Below, piece by piece: positions 1 to 5,551 of a stretch of 5,551 nucleotides of DNA. The stretch is from an uncultured Coriobacteriia bacterium. Its GTDB lineage: Bacteria; Actinomycetota; Coriobacteriia; Coriobacteriales; QAMH01. Within the stretch, counting starts at the first letter, position 1. Every line of letters starts with the position of its first letter. A program made the translations under genes and the position numbers. The stretch lies in NCBI GenBank assembly GCA_902493755.1, contig CABURF010000091.1:1-5551 (forward strand), written 5' to 3'. Under the pieces are notes generated by a model. It was given only the letters and a program-made list of their open reading frames with translations, had not been told where the DNA came from and ran no database searches.

Positions 1-33
1 GTTTTTGCCATATTGCTCGAGCGCTTCGAACTA
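1..33 (-). pseudogene. clpB: ClpB frame continuing past the amber codon (partial, runs off the left edge)
   Basis: In the same frame as the clpB N-domain, the ten codons after TAG translate to FEALEQYGKN. This is the conserved stretch that precedes the first nucleotide-binding domain in ClpB proteins. No frameshift is needed, so a single base change at 31-33 (for example from GAG, CAG or AAG) would restore an intact gene. The aligned position is normally a variable residue. No ATG, GTG or TTG occurs in frame in these 30 bases, so a restart for a separate core protein cannot be seen here. Confidence 0.7.
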
Positions 34-495
34 CGTCTTCGAGTCGCGATCAGTTACGCGCGTATCGCCGCGCAGCTCCTCGTAGACCTGCTCGACGCGG
101 CTGCGCGTCACGCCGGCAAGCGAAAGCTCCTTGCCCGCCTCGCCTTTGTCCTCGGTTAGGGCTATGAGCAGATGCTCGGTAGTCGCAAAGGCGTCACCCA
201 TCTTGCCTGCGATTTTGACAGCATCGTCGACGACGGCTGCCAACCGCTGGCTCACATTGGGCATCGTGCCCGAAACCTTGGGCTGTTTCTCCAAATCTTC
301 AGTTATAGCCATGTCGATCGCGCGCGGGTCTGCGCCGATCCTTTCAATGATTGCGGTCAGGTTTCCCTCGTTGGAGTCGAGCAGCGCCTTGAGCAAGTGC
401 TCTGGCTCGACTGCCGCCGCCTCCATGTCTGCCGCTATGGAGATTGCGTTTTGCAAAGCCTCCTGTGCGGTAACCGCCAACTTGTCTATTCTCAT
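31..495 (-). CDS. clpB: ClpB disaggregase, N-terminal domain; reading frame ended by in-frame TAG
   Basis: ClpB is a hexameric cytosolic AAA+ disaggregase that threads aggregated proteins and hands them to DnaK/DnaJ/GrpE. The 154 readable residues are a complete Clp N-domain made of two repeats, with EPEHLLKALLDSNEGN near residues 30-45 and TTEHLLIALTED near 105-115. They end in the linker start (YEELRGDTRVTD, about 138-149). A full ClpB is about 850-870 residues. Here codon 155 is TAG (31-33), yet the frame beyond it still reads FEALEQYGKN, which matches the family's T-Y-x-A-L-x-K-Y-G linker before the first AAA domain. The start ATG (493-495) has a GGAGG 7 bases upstream. It is the last gene of the minus-strand chaperone cluster, 102 bases after hspR. 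The interruption could be a true nonsense mutation, a sequencing or assembly error, or a split gene; the window edge prevents a decision. The ClpB assignment is firm, the status of the gene is not. Confidence 0.85.
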   Translation of the reverse strand: MRIDKLAVTAQEALQNAISIAADMEAAAVEPEHLLKALLDSNEGNLTAIIERIGADPRAIDMAITEDLEKQPKVSGTMPNVSQRLAAVVDDAVKIAGKMGDAFATTEHLLIALTEDKGEAGKELSLAGVTRSRVEQVYEELRGDTRVTDRDSKT

Positions 496-502
496 TTTTA
501 TT

Positions 503-507
503 CCTCC
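503..507 (-). promoter_or_regulatory. Ribosome binding site of clpB
   Basis: GGAGG on the minus strand, 7 bases before the ATG at 493-495, in the context TTGGAGGAATAAAA. It is a strong Shine-Dalgarno sequence and fixes the clpB start. Confidence 0.8.
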
Positions 508-538
508 AATATTCAGTTATATGTGCACGCCGCGAAGC

Positions 539-551
539 TTCCCGAAGGGAA
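539..551. repeat. Short inverted repeat in the hspR-clpB leader
   Basis: TTCCC, loop GAA, GGGAA: a perfect 5-bp dyad. It is flanked by CGCG at 531-534 and again at 555-558, which could extend the stem across a small internal loop. In clpB mRNA it would form a compact hairpin about 45 bases before the start codon. No T-run follows it in either direction, so it is not a canonical terminator. Confidence 0.45.
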
Positions 552-573
552 CTACGCGACCACTTCTTTTCAA

Positions 574-601
574 TTTGCGTAATGCAAACGTCATGCATTA
601 C
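574..601. repeat. Overlapping inverted repeats at the hspR stop codon
   Basis: GTAATGCA (579-586) and TGCATTAC (594-601) form a perfect 8-bp dyad with a 7-base spacer, and the hspR TAA lies in the right arm. A second dyad, TTTGC (574-578) and GCAAA (584-588), shares bases with the left arm, so the two cannot form together as RNA hairpins. The 8-N7-8 layout recalls the 7-N7-7 layout of HAIR operators, but the half-sites do not match CTTGAGT. The element could be an operator for clpB or an RNA structure; no function is shown. Confidence 0.55.
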
Positions 602-996
602 AAGCCGGTGAATCCCTCGCTCAGGAGTCTGGAATGGTCCGGCTTGTTCATGAGCGTCGCGATGGTCTGGCGCATCTCGAGCTCGTGCATGGCCTCGTGC
701 AGGCGCTCGACTTCTTCGCGCAGCCTGTCGGCCTCCGCCTGGATCTCGCGCATGCGCTCCTTCTGGTCGAGGATGCGCATGACGCCGGCCAGGTTGATGC
801 CTTCGTCCGTAAGTCTGCCGATGAGCTCCAGGCGATCAACGTCGGCTTGCGAGTACATGCGTGTGTTGCCGCTCGTGCGCTGGGGCGACACGAGACCCTT
901 TGCCTCGTAGATGCGCAGGGTCTGCGGATGAAGCCCGGCAAGATCGGCAGCAACGCTAATCATGTAGAGCGGTTTGTTCCTATCTGTCTGTGCCAT
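598..996 (-). CDS. hspR: HspR, MerR-family heat-shock repressor
   Basis: HspR is the transcriptional repressor of the dnaK and clpB genes in many actinobacteria. It binds HAIR operators (CTTGAGT-N7-ACTCAAG), and in Streptomyces it needs DnaK as co-repressor. The 132-residue protein has the usual size. A MerR-type winged helix-turn-helix spans about residues 11-75. It contains the near-diagnostic LHPQTLRIYEAKGLVSP (22-38), then RMYSQADVDRL and the INLAGVMRIL segment (67-76). A charged helical, probably coiled-coil tail (about 78-113) should serve dimerisation. The ATG at 994-996 is preceded by AAGGAG at a spacing of 6 bases. It lies 15 bases after dnaJ, in the same frame, which supports co-transcription, and it precedes clpB. 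Autoregulation through the dnaK promoter is expected from the family. Identification is very confident. Confidence 0.95.
   Translation of the reverse strand: MAQTDRNKPLYMISVAADLAGLHPQTLRIYEAKGLVSPQRTSGNTRMYSQADVDRLELIGRLTDEGINLAGVMRILDQKERMREIQAEADRLREEVERLHEAMHELEMRQTIATLMNKPDHSRLLSEGFTGL
600..647. repeat. Nine-bp inverted repeat at the 3' end of hspR
   Basis: ACAAGCCGG (600-608) and CCGGCTTGT (639-647) are exact reverse complements separated by 30 bases. They cover the last codons of hspR and one base of its stop codon. The left arm shares bases 600-601 with the 8-bp dyad just downstream in the transcript, so pairing of one would affect the other. It may be an mRNA stem at the hspR/clpB boundary or a chance repeat in coding sequence. 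Confidence 0.45.
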
Positions 997-1011
997 AACG
1001 CGCTCCTTGTC

Positions 1012-1989
1012 CTATGCCTTGACGGCCTTCATCTGATCGTTCAAGGCGCTTCGCAACGTGTCCGGTGAAGGAGATGCGGCGCGAAACTCCTCGATGGCCT
1101 TCTTCTGCTCGGCGTTGAGGTTCTTGGGCGTCTCGACCTTCACCTTGATGCGCAGGTCGCCCGTGCCCTTCTTGCCCTTGACATCCTTGGCGCCCTTGCC
1201 CTTGACGCGCAGGACCTTGCCGTCTTGCGTGCCTGCGGGGACGCGTAGCTTGACGCGCGTGCCGTCTGGGGCGGGAATGACGATGCTCGCGCCGAGAATC
1301 GCCTCATCGATGCTAACCGGGAGGTCCATCACGACATCTGCCTTCTCACGCTTGTACACGGGATGCTCGGCAATCTTCGTGACGATGAGCAAGTCGCCTC
1401 GCTCACCGCCGTTGGTGCCGTGCTCGCCCTTGCCGCGGAACCGCAGCCTGCCGCCGTCAACGGCGCCCTCCGGCACCTTGACCGTGACCGTCTCGGTATC
1501 GCCCGTACTCGGAATCTTGATCGAGACCTTCTTCGTCGTACCCTTGAACGCCTCGTCAAACGTGAGTTCGATGGAGGTCTGGAGGTCCTGGCCCTTATGT
1601 GCCCGATTGACGTTGAAATCCCAATCGCTGCCGAACGCCCCATCGCCACCGCGAATGTTGCTGAAGATATCGGCCCAGTCAAAACCCGCGCCATCACCAC
1701 TGGAGGTGTAGGTGTAGGTACGACCGCCACCGCCGGGCCACCCTTGGCCCGCACCGCCCCAGGCGCCAGCCTGGTCGGCGAAGTTGCCTACGGTTCCGTA
1801 GGTGTCGTACTGCTCCTTCTTCTCGGGATCAGAGAGGACTTCGTAAGCCTCGTTAATCTCCTTGAAAGTCTCTTCATCGCCACCTGCATCAGGATGATGC
1901 TTCTGGGCAAGCTTGCGAAATGCTTTCTTTATCTCATCGGCGGAAGCGGACTTCTTCACGCCGAGTATGTCGTAGTAGTTCTTTGACAT
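1012..1989 (-). CDS. dnaJ: DnaJ-family cochaperone, class B (no zinc finger)
   Basis: J-domain cochaperone that delivers unfolded clients to DnaK and stimulates its ATPase in the cytosol. Of 325 residues, the J-domain covers about 4-66 with the catalytic HPD motif at 32-34. A Gly-rich region (about 67-120, with GGAGQGWPGGGG) follows, then the two C-terminal beta-domains from about 130, with DLQTSIELTFDEAFKG and VPEGAVDGGRLRFRGKGEHG. The four CxxCxGxG zinc-finger repeats of class-A DnaJ are missing, and the protein has no cysteine at all. It is therefore a class-B, CbpA-like protein although it sits in the usual dnaJ operon position. The ATG is preceded by AAAGGTGG at 7 bases. It stops at TAG (1012-1014), 15 bases before hspR in the same frame. 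A separate class-A dnaJ may exist elsewhere in the genome; that cannot be judged here. Confidence 0.93.
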   Translation of the reverse strand: MSKNYYDILGVKKSASADEIKKAFRKLAQKHHPDAGGDEETFKEINEAYEVLSDPEKKEQYDTYGTVGNFADQAGAWGGAGQGWPGGGGRTYTYTSSGDGAGFDWADIFSNIRGGDGAFGSDWDFNVNRAHKGQDLQTSIELTFDEAFKGTTKKVSIKIPSTGDTETVTVKVPEGAVDGGRLRFRGKGEHGTNGGERGDLLIVTKIAEHPVYKREKADVVMDLPVSIDEAILGASIVIPAPDGTRVKLRVPAGTQDGKVLRVKGKGAKDVKGKKGTGDLRIKVKVETPKNLNAEQKKAIEEFRAASPSPDTLRSALNDQMKAVKA

Positions 1990-1996
1990 GCGTCTT

Positions 1997-2004
1997 CCAC
2001 CTTT
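1997..2004 (-). promoter_or_regulatory. Ribosome binding site of dnaJ
   Basis: AAAGGTGG on the minus strand, 7 bases upstream of the ATG at 1987-1989. With an independent Shine-Dalgarno, dnaJ can be translated without coupling to grpE. Confidence 0.7.
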
Positions 2005-2017
2005 CTATCTACAAGAA

Positions 2018-2043
2018 GAAACGCGCTCTTACGAACGCGTTTC
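2018..2043. repeat. Intercistronic stem-loop between grpE and dnaJ
   Basis: GAAACGCG (2018-2025) and CGCGTTTC (2036-2043) are perfect 8-bp complements around a 10-base loop. They fill most of the 62-base gap. In the transcript the stem begins eight bases after the grpE stop and is followed by a short pyrimidine stretch (TTTCTTCTTG) rather than a pure U-run. This fits a leaky attenuator or an mRNA processing or stabilising hairpin that would set the ratio of DnaJ and HspR to DnaK and GrpE. The structure is visible; the role is inferred. Confidence 0.6.
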
Positions 2044-2051
2044 CCCGACTA

Positions 2052-2678
2052 TTACTCGTTAGCTCCTTGTGGCTCCCGTGCGGGACCTCCGGTGCTCGTT
2101 ACGACCATTGCGGGGCGTATGACACGCTCGCCCATCTTGTAACCTTGCTGGAACACATTGACGACCGTCTCCTCAGGGACGCTTGCGTCCTCCTCGGTGC
2201 CAACTGCCTGATGCTGCATCGCATCAAACGGCTCGCCCAGCGCGACGATTTGCGTGACTTTATGCTTCTCCAGAATCTGCAGGAACTTGTTCTGGATTGC
2301 CTCGACTCCGTCCGTTAGGGTGCCGCCTTCGCCCGTCTCCCTCGCGTGCTTGATGGCACGCTCGAGGTCGTCGAGCAGGGGAAGCAAATCCATGACGAGA
2401 TTCTCCGAGGCACGCACACGCTCGGACTCGCGCTCTGCCTGCGTGCGCTTGCGGTAGTTATCCCACTCTGCTTGCAGCCTCGCGTAGCGATCGCGCAGCT
2501 CGGTCACCTCGGCCGTGATGGCCTCGAAGAGATTAGGCGTGTCCTCCTGGACCTCGTCTTGCTCCTCGACGACCCCGGCTTCGATGGCTTCTTCGACGTT
2601 CTCGTCTACGGGGTTAGCGCCCTCGGGGCTGCCGGTGGCAGCCCCTTTAAACGCATCGTCTTTCTGTGCGGCGGACAT
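2052..2678 (-). CDS. grpE: GrpE nucleotide-exchange factor
   Basis: Homodimeric cytosolic factor that releases ADP from DnaK and so resets the chaperone cycle. Of 208 residues, the first 45 or so are acidic and low in complexity. The long dimerisation coiled coil starts near residue 50 and includes LQAEWDNYRKRTQAERESER (68-87). The beta-wing domain ends the protein, with family marks GEPFDAMQHQAV (148-159) and QGYKMGERVIRPAMVV (178-193). The start ATG (2676-2678) lies only 2 bases after the dnaK TAA, with an AAGGA inside the end of dnaK, so translation is probably coupled. A very strong hairpin overlaps codons 12-18. It stops at TAA. The assignment is secure; only the disordered N-terminus is unremarkable in sequence. 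Confidence 0.96.
   Translation of the reverse strand: MSAAQKDDAFKGAATGSPEGANPVDENVEEAIEAGVVEEQDEVQEDTPNLFEAITAEVTELRDRYARLQAEWDNYRKRTQAERESERVRASENLVMDLLPLLDDLERAIKHARETGEGGTLTDGVEAIQNKFLQILEKHKVTQIVALGEPFDAMQHQAVGTEEDASVPEETVVNVFQQGYKMGERVIRPAMVVTSTGGPAREPQGANE
2625..2645. repeat. GC-rich 9-bp hairpin inside the start of grpE
   Basis: GGGGCTGCC (2625-2633) and GGCAGCCCC (2637-2645) are exact reverse complements with a 3-base loop, and 8 of the 9 pairs are G-C. In the mRNA the stem covers exactly codons 12-18 of grpE (GAATGSP), about 33 bases after the start codon, in a stretch of protein with little constraint. On the plus strand it is followed only by TTT, so a terminator is unlikely. It could slow ribosomes or protect a processed end. 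Confidence 0.65.
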
Positions 2679-2680
2679 GA

Positions 2681-4597
<1,917 letters not shown>

Positions 4598-4604
4598 ATC
4601 TGTG

Positions 4605-4612
4605 CCTTCCTT
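4605..4612 (-). promoter_or_regulatory. Ribosome binding site of dnaK
   Basis: AAGGAAGG on the minus strand with a 7-base spacer to the ATG at 4595-4597. Its position decides for MSKIIGIDLG as the N-terminus over the upstream in-frame ATG at 4613-4615, which has no such sequence at a suitable distance. Confidence 0.8.
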
Positions 4613-4644
4613 CATGTGGAATTACGTATATATTTACATCGAGC

Positions 4645-4673
4645 ATTATGAAATCTAAGTGTCCTATTGTCAA
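4645..4673 (-). promoter_or_regulatory. Sigma70-type promoter of the dnaK operon
   Basis: On the minus strand a perfect -35 TTGACA (4668-4673) is separated by exactly 17 bases from CATAAT (4645-4650), which differs from the consensus -10 at one base. Transcription should start near 4638, giving a leader of about 40 bases before the dnaK ATG. No alternative-sigma motif is needed. Such a strong housekeeping promoter fits control by repression, as expected with HspR in the same operon. Confidence 0.8.
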
Positions 4674-4674
4674 G
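4655..4674. promoter_or_regulatory. Degenerate HAIR-like site, candidate HspR operator
   Basis: Read on the minus strand, CTTGACAATAGGACACTTAG resembles the HAIR consensus CTTGAGT-N7-ACTCAAG: the left half matches CTTGA, and the right half matches only ACT then AG with one base missing. It overlaps the dnaK -35 box and most of the spacer, where a repressor would block polymerase. The match is weak, and part of it is simply the -35 sequence, so this is a candidate chosen mainly by position. Confidence 0.35.
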
Positions 4675-4694
4675 TTTTATAAGCTATTTATAAC
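4667..4694 (+). promoter_or_regulatory. Possible divergent promoter sharing the dnaK -35 region
   Basis: TTGTCA (4667-4672), 16 bases, then TATAAC (4689-4694) on the plus strand. Its -35 overlaps the dnaK -35 on the opposite strand because TTGTCAA is nearly self-complementary. If active, it would start near 4701 and give a long leader of about 180 bases to the ferredoxin ATG. It is plausible by sequence but unsupported otherwise. Confidence 0.35.
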
Positions 4695-4715
4695 ACCTGT
4701 TACCAATATGTAACA
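4691..4715. promoter_or_regulatory. TGTTA/TAACA operator-like dyads
   Basis: TGTTAC (4698-4703), six bases, GTAACA (4710-4715) form a perfect 6-bp dyad. TAACA (4691-4695) with TGTTA (4698-4702) forms a second one sharing the middle arm. The dyads lie just downstream of the possible plus-strand promoter and upstream of the dnaK -35. The form suits a dimeric regulator, but the spacing does not match Rex or classical CRP/FNR sites, so no regulator is named. Confidence 0.4.
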
Positions 4716-4818
4716 CTTAGATATTCTTAGTTTGACCGTGGGATTCTTATGTTTCTTGGCATCATTCGCGAACAAGCGGTCACCAACTGGCCTTCTTGGA
4801 ATCGAATTAAAAAACATG

Positions 4819-4847
4819 TTGCCTTATGGAGGGGTTACCGCTATTTT
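4819..4847 (+). promoter_or_regulatory. Weak candidate promoter of the ferredoxin gene
   Basis: TTGCCT (4819-4824), 17 bases, TATTTT (4842-4847), each matching four of six consensus bases. It would start near 4854 and give a leader of about 30 bases to the ATG at 4883. It competes with the longer-leader promoter at 4667-4694; only weak sequence support exists. Confidence 0.25.
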
Positions 4848-4882
4848 GCATACGTGATGTTACCGAGACGAAAGGCTTGCAC

Positions 4883-5068
4883 ATGCCCCAGCCCACGATA
4901 GACATCGACGAATGTTCAGGATGTGGTATCTGCGTTGATACCTGCCCCAATGGCGTGCTCGACATTGTCGGAAGCGTCGCTTCTGTTATAAATGAGGATA
5001 GCTGCGACGGTTGCAGCGAGTGCATGGAAGAGTGCCCGCTCGGCGCCATCGAGGTTGACGAGGACTAG
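4883..5068 (+). CDS. Small 2[4Fe-4S] ferredoxin
   Basis: Low-potential electron carrier of the bacterial (clostridial-type) ferredoxin family, soluble in the cytosol. The 61-residue acidic protein holds two complete CxxCxxCxxxCP motifs: Cys 11, 14, 17, 21 followed by Pro 22, and Cys 41, 44, 47, 51 followed by Pro 52. Each motif lends its last cysteine to the partner cluster, as in the family. The start at 4883 is chosen because MPQPTIDIDEC gives the usual N-terminus and AAAGG lies 7 bases upstream. An in-frame ATG at 4826 would add 19 residues unlike ferredoxins and lacks a Shine-Dalgarno upstream. It is divergent from dnaK and convergent with the acetyltransferase; its TAG (5066-5068) overlaps the stop of that gene. 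The redox partner cannot be told from the window. An anaerobic or facultative host is likely. Confidence 0.9.
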   Translation: MPQPTIDIDECSGCGICVDTCPNGVLDIVGSVASVINEDSCDGCSECMEECPLGAIEVDED

Positions 5069-5080
5069 GAAACGTCCTCG
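5059..5080. repeat. Inverted repeat across the convergent stop codons
   Basis: CGAGGAC (5059-5065) and GTCCTCG (5074-5080) are perfect 7-bp complements with an 8-base loop that contains the stop codon of the ferredoxin gene. Both converging transcripts could form this GC-rich hairpin. Neither side is followed by a T-run, so it is at best a weak bidirectional terminator. Confidence 0.45.
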
Positions 5081-5551
5081 AGCGTGTACTCCATCAGGTA
5101 GTCGTTCATCTCAAAGCCACCGCCAACGTCATTGTTGACGCAGGCGATTCTCTTGAACCCCATGTGATCGTAGCGATCGAGGCTCGCGATGTTGTCGCGC
5201 GCGCACGTGAGCCTGATGCGTCCGAGACCGTGCTCTCGCGCACGTTGCTTCACGAACTCGAACTCGGCGCGGCCAAGACCCCTGCCGCGCGCACCCTTGA
5301 TGAGGTAGAGCTTGCTGAGGTAGAGGAAGCCATCGTCGGGTCTGATGCCGACGAATCCGAGATGCTCCCCCGTCTGCGCGTCATCGACGAAGTAGTACTC
5401 ATAGCCCTCATCGGCAATGGCGGTGGTGAGCGTTTCGAGCGACAAGGTATGATTTACCAGGTAATCGACCTTCGCAGGCTCGTGAAGTGTCGAGAAATAC
5501 TCCCTGAAGATGCCTTCTGCGAAAATCGCAAGTTCGGCAATGCGTTCCGGA
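5065..5551 (-). CDS. GNAT-family N-acetyltransferase (5' end outside the window)
   Basis: Acetyl-CoA dependent N-acetyltransferase; the substrate is unknown. The frame is open from the right edge to TAG (5065-5067), giving 161 visible residues. They start with PERIAELAIFAEGIFREYFS, typical of the first helices of GNAT proteins, so perhaps 10-20 residues are missing. Motif A, the acetyl-CoA pyrophosphate loop, is LYLIKGARGRGLGRAEFEFV, with the R-G-x-G-L-G turn. Motif B is ARDNIASLDRYDHMGFKRI, with the conserved Asn, Tyr and GF. The C-terminus GGGFEMNDYLMEYTL resembles a common GNAT ending. A TTG codon at 5443-5445 is in frame, but conserved GNAT sequence lies upstream of it, so it is not the start. 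The gene converges on the ferredoxin gene and overlaps it by three bases through the palindrome CTAG. Family assignment is firm, function open. Confidence 0.88.
   Translation of the reverse strand, partial: PERIAELAIFAEGIFREYFSTLHEPAKVDYLVNHTLSLETLTTAIADEGYEYYFVDDAQTGEHLGFVGIRPDDGFLYLSKLYLIKGARGRGLGRAEFEFVKQRAREHGLGRIRLTCARDNIASLDRYDHMGFKRIACVNNDVGGGFEMNDYLMEYTLEDVS

Larger units (their letters stand above)
4653..4722. repeat. Ten-bp inverted repeat spanning the divergent promoter region
   Basis: ATCTAAGTGT (4653-4662) and ACACTTAGAT (4713-4722) are exact reverse complements 50 bases apart. One copy lies in the dnaK promoter spacer, the other beyond the TGTTAC dyad. A centre-to-centre distance of 60 bases, between five and six helical turns, could allow two bound regulators to contact each other through a loop. 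Two TTATAA hexamers 11 bases apart (4677-4682, 4688-4693) lie between them. Confidence 0.5.

Noticed and set aside
131..1068. Plus-strand open frames at 131-910 and 634-1068
   Set aside because: They are antisense to clpB and hspR, low in complexity (Ser/Arg or Leu/His rich), and have no ribosome binding site or family resemblance.
1058..1986. Plus-strand frames antisense to dnaJ (1058-1711, 1363-1986)
   Set aside because: The true gene on the minus strand has clear J-domain and C-terminal motifs. These show none.
4598..4615. Upstream ATG at 4613-4615 as the dnaK start
   Set aside because: It overlaps the Shine-Dalgarno sequence, and the added residues MKEGTD are not part of Hsp70; MSKIIGIDLG is the usual N-terminus.
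4598..4825. CIRCE element (HrcA operator)
   Set aside because: No TTAGCACTC-N9-GAGTGCTAA or close variant is visible upstream of dnaK; regulation through HspR fits the operon better.
4826..4882. ATG at 4826 as the ferredoxin start
   Set aside because: The extra 19 residues do not look like a ferredoxin N-terminus, nothing resembling a ribosome binding site precedes it, and AAAGG supports the ATG at 4883.
5443..5445. TTG at 5443-5445 as the acetyltransferase start
   Set aside because: Thirty-five upstream codons remain open to the window edge and encode recognisable GNAT N-terminal sequence.

Overview
The window reads as an actinobacterial heat-shock locus. On the minus strand, in transcription order, lie dnaK, grpE, a zinc-finger-less dnaJ, hspR and the start of clpB. 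The MerR-type repressor HspR inside the dnaK cluster, the absence of a CIRCE element, moderately high GC coding DNA and a small 2[4Fe-4S] ferredoxin next door point to Actinomycetota. An anaerobic gut-type lineage such as Coriobacteriia is my best guess, but that is inference from gene order and protein character, not from a search.

Layout: positions 1-495 hold the 5' end of clpB (minus), whose reading frame is broken by an in-frame TAG at 31-33 although the ClpB-like sequence continues to the window edge. Positions 496-597 are a leader rich in inverted repeats. hspR (598-996), dnaJ (1012-1989), grpE (2052-2678) and dnaK (2681-4597) follow with gaps of 15, 62 and 2 bases. Positions 4598-4882 are an AT-rich divergent regulatory region. 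It carries a near-consensus sigma70-type promoter for dnaK, a possible opposing promoter that shares its -35 region, a degenerate HAIR-like site and several dyads. A 61-residue ferredoxin gene (4883-5068, plus) follows. It converges on, and overlaps by three bases, a GNAT acetyltransferase gene (minus) that runs off the right edge.

How it works together: DnaK, with its cochaperone DnaJ and nucleotide-exchange factor GrpE, refolds client proteins. ClpB extracts proteins from aggregates and passes them to DnaK. HspR represses the cluster, in related actinobacteria with DnaK as co-repressor, so free DnaK closes the feedback loop. The ferredoxin and the acetyltransferase have no evident role in this stress circuit.

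Most of the window is conventional. The points worth a second look are the amber codon exactly in the ClpB N-domain/AAA1 linker, the class-B DnaJ in the operon position, a perfect 9-bp hairpin in the start of grpE, an intercistronic hairpin before dnaJ, the cluster of overlapping inverted repeats between hspR and clpB, and the dyad-rich divergent promoter region.
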